Assembly (NCBI GenBank): GCA_902617895.1
Contig: CACMYJ010000008.1
Coordinates: 1 to 43,419 of the forward strand
Length of the DNA: 43,419 bases
DNA from: an uncultured Pelagibacteraceae bacterium
Lineage (GTDB): Bacteria; Pseudomonadota; Alphaproteobacteria; Pelagibacterales; Pelagibacteraceae
Direction of reading: 5' to 3'
Positions 35,273 to 43,419 of this stretch are shown piece after piece. Under the pieces are notes generated by a model that was not told the DNA's origin, ran no database searches, and was given only the letters and a program-made list of their open reading frames with translations. The position numbers were made by a program, and so were the translations under genes. The first letter of the stretch is position 1. Every line of letters starts with the position of its first letter.

Positions 35273-37708
35273 ATGATGAAATCAAAAGCAAAAGTTGTAG
35301 TAGTAGGTGGTGGAGTTGTTGGTGTTAGTGCTCTGTATCACTTAGCTAAAAAAGGTTGGTCAGACGTTGTTTTGATTGAAAGGAAAGAATTAACTTCAGG
35401 TTCAACGTGGCACGCAGCTGGATTACTTCCATTATTTAATATGAGCTACTCAGTTGGCCAATTACATAAATATGCTGTTAACCTTTATAAAAGTTTAGAA
35501 GAAGAAACAGGCAAAAACGTCGGGTTCAGTGTTGTTTCAAATATCAGATTAGCAGACAACAAAGATAGAATGGATGAGTATCATCAATACGCTGGAGTTG
35601 CAAAAACTATAGGAGTAGATGTAAAATTTCTAACACCAGACCAAGTAAAAGAAATTTGGCCTTTGTGTAATACAAATGATTTAATTGGAGCAATACAACA
35701 TCCTGAAGATGGATATATTCAACCTGCTGATTTAACGCAAGCATTAGCTACGGGCGCAAGAAATAGAGGTGCTGAGATTTACAGAAATACAACGGTTGTT
35801 GCAATGAAGCAAAATAAAGATGGATGGGTTGTTGAAACAGATAAGGGATCTATAGAATGTGAACACGTAATTTCATGTTCAGGAAATTTTGCTAGACAAA
35901 CTGGTAAGATGGTTGGTTTAGATATTCCAGTAATACCAGTTGAACATCAATATATTGTAACAGAACCACATCCAGAAATTCAAAAAAGAAAAAAAGAAGG
36001 TCTTCCAGAAATGGGAGTTTTGAGAGATAGCGATAGCAGATGGTACATGAGAGAGGAAGCGGGTGGTTTAATTTTAGGACCGTATGAAGATGGTGCTCCT
36101 GCCTGTTATGTAGATGGTCCCTCAAAGGAATCTGAGTATGAACTTTTCCAAGAAGATCTAGATAGACTTGCACCTCATATTGAAGGAGCCATTCATAGAG
36201 TTCCAGCATTTGGAGAAGTAGGTGTTAAAAAAGTTTATAATGGTGCGATTTGTTATACGCCAGATGGAAATCCGATAGTTGGTCCAGCATGGGGATTAAA
36301 AAACTTTTGGATTAATGAAGGTCATAGTTTTGGCATCACTGCAGCTGGTGGAGCCGGATGGCAACTAGCCGAATGGATTGTTGATGGAGAACCTACAATA
36401 GACATGCTTGGTGTAGAACCACGAAGATACGGCGATTATTGTTCAAAATCTTATCTTAAAGAAAAAAATGAAGAAGCTTACAGTCATGTGTTTATAACCC
36501 ACTTTCCAGATGAAGAAAGACCAGCCGCAAGACCTTTAAGAACAGCGCCATGTTATGACAGAATGAAAAATCTTGGTGCAGTTTTTGGACAAAAATTTGG
36601 ATGGGAAAGACCAAACTTTTTTGCAACTGATGGCATGGAACAAAAGGATGATTGGTCATTTAGAAGATCTAATTGGTTCAAGGCAGTTGAAAAAGAGTGC
36701 AAAAATGTAAAAGAAAATGTTGGACTACTAGATATGACTGCATTTGCTAAGTGCAGAATTAAAGGACCTGGAGCAGAGGAATTTTTAGATAAGTTGGTAG
36801 CTAATAAACTACCAAAAAAAGTTGGTAGAATTAATTTGTGTCACGCATTGAATACAAAAGGTGGTGTTCATTCAGAATTTACAATTATGAGAGAGTCAGA
36901 AAATAGTTTTTATCTTGTTTCTGCCGGGGCTTATCAAAGATTGGATCACGATTGGATCTTTGGCTGGATGCCAAAAGATGGATCAGTTCAATTTGAGAAC
37001 TTAACAAATAGTAAAGGTGTTCTTGTGGTATCGGGACCGAAAGCAAGAGAATTAATGCAAAGGGTGTCAAATGATGATTTTTCAAATGAAAATTTTAAAT
37101 GGCTAAGCGCAAAACAAGTTGACGTTGGCTTTGCACCCGTTAATGCTATGAGAGTTAATTTTGTTGGAGAGCTAGGATGGGAACTTCATCATCCTATTGA
37201 ATATCAAAATCATATTTTCGATAAACTTATGGATGCAGGTCAAGACTTAGGTTTAAAACCTTATGGTATTAGATCAATGAACAGTTTAAGAGTTGAAAAA
37301 TCCTACAAACTAGTTGGAACTGAATTATCAATTGAGTATTCACCTTACGAAAGTGGTTTAGATAGATTTATTCATCCAAACAAAGGAAGTTTTATTGGAC
37401 TTGATGCTTTAAATAAATGGAGAGAAAAAGGCTTTGATAATAAGCTTGTTACTCTAGAGGTTCACGAAACTAGTGATGCGGATGTACTAGGAAACAACCC
37501 AATTTATGAAAATGGTAGTGTTGTAGGACGTGCAACTGGTGGTGATTTTGGATTTAGACTAGGAAAATCTATCGCACTAGGAATGGTTAAACCCGAGTTA
37601 GCAAATGTTGGACAAAAACTAAGGATTGATATACTTGGTAAAATGCATGAGGCAACAATTTTAGAAGAAAGTCCTTACGATGCAGAAAATAAATTATTGA
37701 GAGCTTAA
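35273..37708 (+). CDS. Dimethylglycine/sarcosine dehydrogenase-like FAD/GcvT enzyme (paralogue 2)
   Basis: 811-residue flavoenzyme with the same design as the 24891-27296 gene: an N-terminal FAD domain ([20 protein letters not shown]) and a C-terminal GcvT domain (from about residue 440). His47 in SGSTWHAAG is the likely covalent FAD attachment site. [17 protein letters not shown] and [15 protein letters not shown] are FAD contacts. Two adjacent Met codons (35273 and 35276) are equally possible starts. It ends in TAATG with etfB, then etfA and ETF-QO follow: strong context for an ETF-linked dehydrogenase feeding the quinone pool. Its distance from paralogue 1 suggests different methylated substrates. 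Confidence 0.93.
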   Translation: MMKSKAKVVVVGGGVVGVSALYHLAKKGWSDVVLIERKELTSGSTWHAAGLLPLFNMSYSVGQLHKYAVNLYKSLEEETGKNVGFSVVSNIRLADNKDRMDEYHQYAGVAKTIGVDVKFLTPDQVKEIWPLCNTNDLIGAIQHPEDGYIQPADLTQALATGARNRGAEIYRNTTVVAMKQNKDGWVVETDKGSIECEHVISCSGNFARQTGKMVGLDIPVIPVEHQYIVTEPHPEIQKRKKEGLPEMGVLRDSDSRWYMREEAGGLILGPYEDGAPACYVDGPSKESEYELFQEDLDRLAPHIEGAIHRVPAFGEVGVKKVYNGAICYTPDGNPIVGPAWGLKNFWINEGHSFGITAAGGAGWQLAEWIVDGEPTIDMLGVEPRRYGDYCSKSYLKEKNEEAYSHVFITHFPDEERPAARPLRTAPCYDRMKNLGAVFGQKFGWERPNFFATDGMEQKDDWSFRRSNWFKAVEKECKNVKENVGLLDMTAFAKCRIKGPGAEEFLDKLVANKLPKKVGRINLCHALNTKGGVHSEFTIMRESENSFYLVSAGAYQRLDHDWIFGWMPKDGSVQFENLTNSKGVLVVSGPKARELMQRVSNDDFSNENFKWLSAKQVDVGFAPVNAMRVNFVGELGWELHHPIEYQNHIFDKLMDAGQDLGLKPYGIRSMNSLRVEKSYKLVGTELSIEYSPYESGLDRFIHPNKGSFIGLDALNKWREKGFDNKLVTLEVHETSDADVLGNNPIYENGSVVGRATGGDFGFRLGKSIALGMVKPELANVGQKLRIDILGKMHEATILEESPYDAENKLLRA

Positions 37709-38457
37709 TGAAAATTTTAGTCGCTGTAAAAAGAGTTATTGATTATAACGTGCAAATTAGAGTTAAAGAGGACGGTAGCGGTGTAGTTACTGATAACGTT
37801 AAAATGTCAACTAACCCACCAGATGACAATGCTATTGAGGAAGCTGTAAAAATAAAAGAGTCAGGTAAAGCAACAGAAATAATAGCAGTTACTGTTGGTG
37901 AAGAAAAAGCTCAAGAGACAGTTAGAAAAGCTTTAGCAGTAGGAGCGGATAGAGGAATTCATGTAAAGGTTGATGGTATCATTGAACCTCTTGCTGTATC
38001 TAAAATATTAAAAAAAATTGTTGAAAAAGAAAATCCAGATTTAGTATTTATGGGTAAACAAGCAATTGACGATGACTGCAATCAAACAGGTCAAATGTTA
38101 GCGGCACATTTAAATTGGCCACAAGCAACTTTTGCTTCAAAAATTGAGGTAAACGATAAATCATTACAAGTAACTAGAGAGGTAGATGAAGGTCTAGAAA
38201 CTATAGAAGTTAATACACCAGCTATTGTTACGTGTGATTTAAGATTAAATGAGCCAAGATATGCGTCACTGCCAAATATAATGAAAGCTAAAAAAAAACC
38301 TATTGAACAGATTAATGCGTCAGATCTAGGAGTTGATACAAACCCTAGAATAGAACATATTAAGATCGAAGAACCGCCAAAAAGAAAAGCGGGTATTAAA
38401 GTTGCAAGTGTTGAGGAATTGGTACAAAAATTAAAAAATGAGGCTAAGGTAATTTAA
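37708..38457 (+). CDS. etfB: Electron transfer flavoprotein beta subunit
   Basis: 249-residue ETF beta subunit. [41 protein letters not shown] and [17 protein letters not shown] are family signatures, and AMP-site-like residues lie in the first half. It overlaps the upstream dehydrogenase stop by one base and etfA by one base. It shuttles electrons from flavoprotein dehydrogenases (here the dimethylglycine dehydrogenase-like enzymes, and acyl-CoA dehydrogenases elsewhere) to ETF-QO. Confidence 0.97.
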   Translation: MKILVAVKRVIDYNVQIRVKEDGSGVVTDNVKMSTNPPDDNAIEEAVKIKESGKATEIIAVTVGEEKAQETVRKALAVGADRGIHVKVDGIIEPLAVSKILKKIVEKENPDLVFMGKQAIDDDCNQTGQMLAAHLNWPQATFASKIEVNDKSLQVTREVDEGLETIEVNTPAIVTCDLRLNEPRYASLPNIMKAKKKPIEQINASDLGVDTNPRIEHIKIEEPPKRKAGIKVASVEELVQKLKNEAKVI

Positions 38458-39410
38458 TGTCAGTTTTATTAATAGCAGAGCATAACAACAAAGAAGTAAA
38501 ACCATTTACTTTAAATGCGATCACAGCTTCATCACAAATAGATCAAGATCTTCATGTTTTGTTAATTGGAAGTAAGGCAGATGATGTTGCAAAATCTTTG
38601 TCTGAAATTCCTTTAGTAAAAAAAGTTCTTCATATAGATCATGAAATTTATGAAAATTATATTGCTGAGAATTATACTGCAGCAATTTTAAAACACGCTG
38701 ATAAATATTCACATATTATTTGCTCAGCAAATACATTTGGAAAAAACCTTATGCCACGAGTTGCAGCATTATTAGATATTTCACAAGTAAGTGATATTAT
38801 AAAAGTTATATCTCCTGATACCTTTTTAAGACCAATTTATGCTGGAAATGCATTTGCTACAGTTAAAAGTAACGATGAAAAAAAATGTGTTACTATAAGA
38901 CCAACATCATTTGAAGCGGCTGAAACAACTGGAGGATCTGCCGAAATAGAAAAAATAGATGCAGCAGACCAAACTGAAAATACGAAATTTATTAATAGAG
39001 AAGAAATCAAATCAGATAGACCTGAATTAGGTACAGCTAGAATTGTAATTTCAGGTGGTAGAGGCTTGCAAAGCGGAGAAAATTTCAAATTAATAACTGA
39101 TGTAGCGGATAAATTAAATGCTGCAATAGGAGCTTCAAGAGCTGCGGTTGATGCTGGATATATTACAAACGAACATCAAGTAGGACAAACAGGAAAAGTT
39201 GTTGTACCTGATCTTTATATAGCAGTTGGAATTTCTGGAGCCATTCAACATTTAGCAGGAATGAAAGAAAGTAAAGTTATTGTTGCTATAAATAAAGATG
39301 GTGAAGCACCTATTTTTAGTGTCGCAGATTACGGCCTAGAAGCTGATTTATTCGAAGCACTTCCTCAATTCTTAGAGGAACTGAACAAATTAAACACTAT
39401 ACAAAAATAA
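38457..39410 (+). CDS. etfA: Electron transfer flavoprotein alpha subunit
   Basis: 317-residue ETF alpha subunit with the FAD-binding C-terminal domain: IVISGGRGLQSGENFKLI, GASRAAVDAGYITNEHQVGQTGKVV, PDLYIAVGISGAIQHLAGM and VAINKDGEAPIFSVADYG are the diagnostic motifs, complete and in order. It overlaps etfB by one base and is followed 21 bp later by ETF-QO. Confidence 0.98.
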   Translation: MSVLLIAEHNNKEVKPFTLNAITASSQIDQDLHVLLIGSKADDVAKSLSEIPLVKKVLHIDHEIYENYIAENYTAAILKHADKYSHIICSANTFGKNLMPRVAALLDISQVSDIIKVISPDTFLRPIYAGNAFATVKSNDEKKCVTIRPTSFEAAETTGGSAEIEKIDAADQTENTKFINREEIKSDRPELGTARIVISGGRGLQSGENFKLITDVADKLNAAIGASRAAVDAGYITNEHQVGQTGKVVVPDLYIAVGISGAIQHLAGMKESKVIVAINKDGEAPIFSVADYGLEADLFEALPQFLEELNKLNTIQK

Positions 39411-39431
39411 CAAATACTGTAAGAAATTAGT

Positions 39432-41051
39432 ATGTCCAGAGAAGTGATGGAATACGATGTAGTAGTCGTAGGTGGCGGACCATCGGGACTTTCAACTGCA
39501 ATAAAATTAAAGCAGTTAAATCCAGATATTAATGTCTGCCTTTTAGAAAAAGCATCTGAAATAGGTGCACATATTTTATCCGGGAACGTGTTTGAAACGC
39601 GAGCCTTAGATGAACTATTGCCAAATTGGAAAGATCTTAATCCACCAATTAAAACAAAAGTTAACAAAGAAAAGTTTCTATTTCTAGGAAAGAAAAAAAA
39701 AATTAGTTGGCCAACTTGGTTATTACCTAAAGTACAACAAAATCATAACAATTATATTATTAGTCTAGCTAATCTATGCAGGTGGTTAGCAGAACAAGCT
39801 GAAGCTCTTGGAGTTGAAATATTCCCAGGTTTTCCTGCAAGTGAAGTTTTATATAATGAAGATGGTTCTGTTAAGGGTGTAGCAACTCAAGATATGGGTT
39901 TAGATAAAGAAGGTAATAAAAAAGATAGTTATGAACCAGGAATGGAACTTCACGCAAAAGTTACAGTTTTTGCAGAAGGGTGTAGAGGACATTTGGGTAA
40001 AGAATTAATCAAAAAATTTGATTTAGATAAAGGAAAAGATCCACAACAGTATGGAATAGGATTTAAAGAAATTTGGGAATTAAAAGAAGAAAATCACGAC
40101 GAAGGTCTAGTGATGCATACTGCAGGTTGGCCATTAGATAATAGCACCTACGGGGGAAGCTTTGTTTATCATGCTGAAAATAAACAAATATTTTTAGGAT
40201 ATGTCATTGGTCTTGATTATAAAAATCCACATCTTTCACCATTTGACGAATTTCAAAAGTTTAAAACTCATCCTGCGATTAGATCAATATTAGAAGGTGG
40301 TAAAAGAATATCATACGGAGCAAGAGCATTAATAGAGGGAGGTTTTCAAAGTTTACCTAAGATGTTTATGCCAGGTGCATTATTAGTTGGTTGTGATGCT
40401 GGTACATTAAATATGCCAAAAATTAAAGGATCACATACTGCAATGAAAAGTGGAATGATTGCAGCGGAAACTATTATTGATCACATAAAATCAAGCAAAG
40501 AATTATCTTATTATGAGGAAAAATTTAAAAAAAGTTGGGTTTATAAAGAGTTATATGAGGCTAGAAATGTTAAACCTAGCTTTAGTTGGGGTTTAATTCT
40601 TGGAATAATATTTACAGGGATTGATCAAATTTTATTTAAAGGAAGATTGCCATTCACACTTAAACATAAACACGCTGATCATGAAACTTTAAAACCAGCA
40701 AGTGAAATGCCAAAAATAGATTACCCAAAACCAGATAATGTTATTACATTTGATAAAACAAGTTCAGTTTATCTAACAGGAACTAATCATGCTGAAAATC
40801 AACCAGTACATCTTCAACTTAAAGACAAAGATTTACCAATAAAATATACTTTAGGTAAATACGATGAACCTGCACAAAGATATTGTCCAGTTGGAGTTTA
40901 TGAAATTCAAAAAGAAAATGATGTTGAGAAATTTGTAATTAATTCTCAAAATTGTATTCATTGTAAAACTTGTGATATAAAAGAGCCATCACAAAATATT
41001 ACATGGGTTACGCCTGAAGGTGGGGGTGGACCTAAGTACGGAAATATGTAA
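39432..41051 (+). CDS. Electron transfer flavoprotein-ubiquinone oxidoreductase
   Basis: 539-residue membrane-associated ETF-QO, which passes electrons from ETF to ubiquinone. The N-terminal FAD motif is VVVVGGGPSGLSTAIKLKQL. The C-terminal [4Fe-4S] ligands are one Cys in RYCPVGVYEI plus NCIHCKTCDIKEPSQNI. A central hydrophobic/amphipathic segment provides membrane and quinone binding. Together with etfBA and the adjacent dehydrogenase it forms a full route from methylated-amine oxidation to the respiratory chain. It converges with the DUF2237 gene. Confidence 0.97.
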   Translation: MSREVMEYDVVVVGGGPSGLSTAIKLKQLNPDINVCLLEKASEIGAHILSGNVFETRALDELLPNWKDLNPPIKTKVNKEKFLFLGKKKKISWPTWLLPKVQQNHNNYIISLANLCRWLAEQAEALGVEIFPGFPASEVLYNEDGSVKGVATQDMGLDKEGNKKDSYEPGMELHAKVTVFAEGCRGHLGKELIKKFDLDKGKDPQQYGIGFKEIWELKEENHDEGLVMHTAGWPLDNSTYGGSFVYHAENKQIFLGYVIGLDYKNPHLSPFDEFQKFKTHPAIRSILEGGKRISYGARALIEGGFQSLPKMFMPGALLVGCDAGTLNMPKIKGSHTAMKSGMIAAETIIDHIKSSKELSYYEEKFKKSWVYKELYEARNVKPSFSWGLILGIIFTGIDQILFKGRLPFTLKHKHADHETLKPASEMPKIDYPKPDNVITFDKTSSVYLTGTNHAENQPVHLQLKDKDLPIKYTLGKYDEPAQRYCPVGVYEIQKENDVEKFVINSQNCIHCKTCDIKEPSQNITWVTPEGGGGPKYGNM

Positions 41052-41426
41052 TTAAGAAAGATCTATTGCAAATTTTTTTAAAGTTTCAATTGGCACTAAC
41101 TTTAAAGTATTAACGTGAGTTTTTTTTAAATATATAGAACATCCAATTCCCGCCTCTAAAGCTCTCGCAACCCAACTGGCACATACACACCAGTTATCTC
41201 CATCTACCAATCCAGGAAAACCAAATTCAGGGTGAGGTGTTATCAAATCATTACCAGCCTCCTTACACCATTCTAAAAATTCGTCGTTAACTTTTACACA
41301 AACTGTGTGTAAACCACGATCGTTTTCATCTGTGTTACAACAACCGTCTCTGTACCAACCAGTTAATGGATTTTTTGAACATTCTTCAAGATCTTCACCA
41401 AGAACGTTTTTTTGAGCCTCACTCAT
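41052..41426 (-). CDS. DUF2237-family protein
   Basis: 124-residue soluble protein of the DUF2237 family: NVLGEDLEECSKNPLTGWYRDGCCNTDENDRGLHTVCVKV at the N-terminus (cited in part) and PGLVDGDNWCVCASWVARALEAG in the middle are hallmarks. Many cysteines (about seven) suggest metal or redox chemistry, but the family has no assigned function. It follows hisI with a one-base overlap (leftward), so both are one operon. Confidence 0.93.
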   Translation of the reverse strand: MSEAQKNVLGEDLEECSKNPLTGWYRDGCCNTDENDRGLHTVCVKVNDEFLEWCKEAGNDLITPHPEFGFPGLVDGDNWCVCASWVARALEAGIGCSIYLKKTHVNTLKLVPIETLKKFAIDLS

Positions 41427-41893
41427 TAAATTTTAGTAGGATTAGGTTGTCCTTTATAAACAACTTCTGGATCAAATTTTTTCTTTTCTTCTTCAAATTT
41501 CATTTCTACTTTACGTCCATTTTCAATTTTGCCTGTAGGTACTGATCTATAAAAACATGATCTGTAACCAACATGACAACTTGCACCATCACCAATATCT
41601 ACAGTTATCCAAACTGCATCTTGATCATCGTCAATTCTTATTTCTTTTACTTTTTGAGTAAAGCCGCTAGTTTTTCCTTTATGCCAAATTTCTTTTCTAG
41701 ACCTGCTCCAGTAGTGAGCTTCTTTTGTTTCTATTGTTAATTTTAAAGCTTCAACATTCATATAACCGTGCATTAGAATCTCTTTGGTTTCTGCACATGT
41801 TGTAACTACAGGAATTAAACCATCATTATCGAATTTTGGAGATAATAGGTTGCCTTCCTCTATATCAGCGACATTTTCTCTTTTTTTAAACAT
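41426..41893 (-). CDS. hisI: Phosphoribosyl-AMP cyclohydrolase
   Basis: 155-residue histidine-pathway enzyme that hydrolyses phosphoribosyl-AMP. VTTCAETKEILMHGYMNVEALKLT and YWSRSRKEIWHKGKTSGFTQKV are the substrate-binding core, and GASCHVGYRSCFYR holds two zinc cysteines. The third zinc ligand, normally Cys in a CDxD motif, reads Asp in EIRIDDDQDAVW, so the metal site differs from textbook HisI. A C-terminal KFEEEKKKFDPEV extension makes it longer than the minimal enzyme. HisE is not fused. Confidence 0.9.
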   Translation of the reverse strand: MFKKRENVADIEEGNLLSPKFDNDGLIPVVTTCAETKEILMHGYMNVEALKLTIETKEAHYWSRSRKEIWHKGKTSGFTQKVKEIRIDDDQDAVWITVDIGDGASCHVGYRSCFYRSVPTGKIENGRKVEMKFEEEKKKFDPEVVYKGQPNPTKI

Positions 41894-41972
41894 ATATAAG
41901 CCGCAATATCTAACATATTATTGAATATATTAAATATTTTAAATTTAAGGATTTACTGTATAAAAAGGCGCT

Positions 41973-42581
41973 ATGAAATTAGTAAAAGACACAGACAATA
42001 AAAATTTAGAGACTAAACAAGTTTCAGATAAAGAAGCTGAAGAAGCTTTGATTAAGATATTAACTTGGATTGGTGAGGATCCAAATAGAGAAGGTTTGTT
42101 AGAAACACCAAAGAGAGTAATAAAAGCATATAAGGAATTTTTTAGTGGGTATAAAGAGGATGCTAATAAAGTTTTAGAAAAAACTTTTGGTGACGTTGAA
42201 GGATATAATGACATGGTAATTCAAAAGAATATATCTGTGCAAAGTCATTGCGAACATCATATGGTTCCAATATTGGGTATGGCACACGTTGCATACATAC
42301 CAAAAGAAAGAGTTGTAGGACTAAGTAAGCTAGCAAGGGTTGTTGATGTATTTGCAAAAAGGTTGCAAACACAAGAAAGATTAACACTACAAATTGCTAA
42401 ATCAATTATGACTGCTCTTGATGCTAAGGGTGTTGCAGTAACAATCGATGCAGCTCATCAATGTATGACTACTAGAGGGATAAAAAAAGAAAGAGCATCT
42501 ACAGTTACTAATTACTTTTTAGGTCAATTTAAGGACGATCTTTCTATTCAGAATAGATACTTACGATTTATTAAAGAATAG
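41973..42581 (+). CDS. folE: GTP cyclohydrolase I
   Basis: 202-residue enzyme converting GTP to dihydroneopterin triphosphate, the first step of folate synthesis. SHCEHHMVPILGMAHVAYIP and LSKLARVVDVFAKRLQTQERLT are classical, and HQCMTTRGI completes the zinc/catalytic residues. Folate is the one-carbon carrier for SoxBDAG, Fhs, MetF-like and the demethylases in this window. A -10-like TATAAA-rich stretch lies just before the ATG in the 79-bp gap to hisI. Confidence 0.97.
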   Translation: MKLVKDTDNKNLETKQVSDKEAEEALIKILTWIGEDPNREGLLETPKRVIKAYKEFFSGYKEDANKVLEKTFGDVEGYNDMVIQKNISVQSHCEHHMVPILGMAHVAYIPKERVVGLSKLARVVDVFAKRLQTQERLTLQIAKSIMTALDAKGVAVTIDAAHQCMTTRGIKKERASTVTNYFLGQFKDDLSIQNRYLRFIKE

Positions 42582-42594
42582 AGTATAATTACAC

Positions 42595-43419
42595 ATGTCT
42601 GATACTTTCAAAGCCCTGGTTATAAACCAGGTGGGTGAAAATTTTTCTCAAGAAGTTAAAGAATTAAATTTTGATTTTTTAAAGGAAGGTGAAGTCTTAG
42701 TTAAAATACAATACTCAGATCTTAATTATAAGGATGCTTTGATTTTAAAAGATGGTGCAAAATTAGTTAAAGAGTTTCCAAGAATTCCTGGAATTGATTT
42801 CTCAGGTACAGTAGCAGAAAGCAAGTCAGATGAATTTAAAGAAGGTGATGAGGTAATACTTACTGGTTGTAGGGTTGGAGAATTATTTCATGGAGGATTC
42901 TCTCAATATGCAAGAGTTAAAAAAGAATTTCTGATAAAGAAACCTTCAGGTATTGATTTGAAGCAAGCAATGATGATGGGTACTGCAGGCTTTACAGCAA
43001 TGTTGTGTGCATTTGCCGTTAAAGCAAAAGAAGAATTATTACTACAAAGTAAAGTGAACGATGTCCTTGTAACAGGTTCAACAGGTGGAGTAGGGATGGT
43101 TGCAGTAAATATTCTGTCAAAAATGGGATGTAATGTAACCGCAATCACAGGAAAACCTGAAAAAGCTGATTATTTAAAAGAATTAGGAGCAAAAACTGTT
43201 TTAGATCGTAAAGAATTTGAAGGTGAACCAAGATTAATTGGTAAAGGTACTTGGGATGGTGTTGTTGACACTGTTGGTGGAAATATTTTAGCAAACGCAA
43301 TATCTCAAACAAGATTAAAAGGAATTGTAGCTGTTTGTGGTAATGCGAGTGGAACTAACAAATTAAATACTTCTGTTGTTCCTTTTTATATCAGAGCTGT
43401 AAAACTATGGGGCGTAGAC
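42595..43419 (+). CDS. acuI: Acryloyl-CoA reductase AcuI, 3' truncated by window end
   Basis: Medium-chain dehydrogenase/reductase of the AcuI/YhdH family, open to the last base (275 codons seen of about 330). MSDTFKALVINQV, LNYKDALILKDGAKLVKEFPRIPGIDFSGTV and VTGSTGGVGMVAVNILSKMGCNVTAITGK (NADPH-binding) are typical, as is the GNASGTNKLNTSVVPFYIRAVKLWG region. It reduces acryloyl-CoA to propionyl-CoA and so detoxifies acrylate formed from DMSP. It lies 13 bp after folE and about 10.7 kb from the DddP-type gene, and DMSP-degrading bacteria commonly need both. The true end lies beyond the window. Confidence 0.93.
   Translation, partial: MSDTFKALVINQVGENFSQEVKELNFDFLKEGEVLVKIQYSDLNYKDALILKDGAKLVKEFPRIPGIDFSGTVAESKSDEFKEGDEVILTGCRVGELFHGGFSQYARVKKEFLIKKPSGIDLKQAMMMGTAGFTAMLCAFAVKAKEELLLQSKVNDVLVTGSTGGVGMVAVNILSKMGCNVTAITGKPEKADYLKELGAKTVLDRKEFEGEPRLIGKGTWDGVVDTVGGNILANAISQTRLKGIVAVCGNASGTNKLNTSVVPFYIRAVKLWGVD

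Noticed and set aside
1..43419. tRNA, rRNA, CRISPR, insertion sequences, integrases, phage genes
   Set aside because: Nearly every base lies in recognisable genes and no such motifs, terminal repeats or spacer arrays were seen.

Overview
The window is AT-rich, almost wholly coding DNA with genes that abut or overlap by a few bases. Its gene content is that of a streamlined marine alphaproteobacterium of the SAR11 clade (Pelagibacterales). The marks are heterotetrameric sarcosine oxidase (soxBDAG), betaine-homocysteine methyltransferase, two dimethylglycine/sarcosine dehydrogenase paralogues, an Opu-type betaine transporter, Fhs, a GcvT-fold demethylase, a DddP-type DMSP lyase and acryloyl-CoA reductase. 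The taxonomic call is an inference from content and style, not from a marker gene. I see no rRNA, tRNA, CRISPR array, transposase, integrase or phage structural gene.

Layout. 1-3769 (+): the end of a sugar ABC permease, a GH63-type glycosidase, an iron-type alcohol dehydrogenase and a class I glutamine amidotransferase, a probable glycoside-osmolyte catabolic operon. 3761-5437 (-): formate-THF ligase, divergent from soxBDAG (5566-10675, +). 10676-13211 (-): a putative folate/biopterin-type transporter, an unknown protein and a GNAT acetyltransferase. 13248-15409: a SRAP protein (+) and purE-purK (-). 15497-18893 (+): an M19 dipeptidase, a 551-residue unknown, a DUF3726-like protein and a previously uncalled 55-residue CxxC mini-protein. 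18890-23575 (-): opuAC, opuAB, a short MetF-like protein, a DmdA/LigM-like demethylase and a Yip1-type membrane protein. 23576-23848 is the only large intergenic region and carries the divergent control signals. 23849-32352 (+): bhmT, a dimethylglycine dehydrogenase-like gene, glycine amidinotransferase, a methyltransferase, a Rieske oxygenase, a SET protein, DddP and a small kinase. 32352-35232 (+): a nucleotidyltransferase, an ECHDC3-like protein, a CoA-binding protein, a flavodoxin-fold reductase and two small envelope proteins. 35273-41051 (+): a second dimethylglycine dehydrogenase paralogue, etfB, etfA and ETF-ubiquinone oxidoreductase. 41052-43419: a DUF2237 protein and hisI (-), then folE and a 3'-truncated acuI (+).

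How it fits together. Most of the window can be read as one methylated-osmolyte and one-carbon economy. Betaine-like compounds enter through OpuAC/OpuAB. BhmT moves one methyl from glycine betaine to homocysteine. The FAD/GcvT enzymes and SoxBDAG then strip the remaining N-methyls onto tetrahydrofolate (THF), with electrons probably passing through ETF and ETF-QO to quinone. The MetF-like protein and Fhs interconvert the folate one-carbon units. DMSP cleavage by DddP would give DMS plus acrylate, and AcuI removes the toxic acryloyl-CoA. The parts that look least described are the transporter-MetF-demethylase operon at 19475-23575 and the amidinotransferase/methyltransferase/Rieske/SET cassette at 27301-30691.
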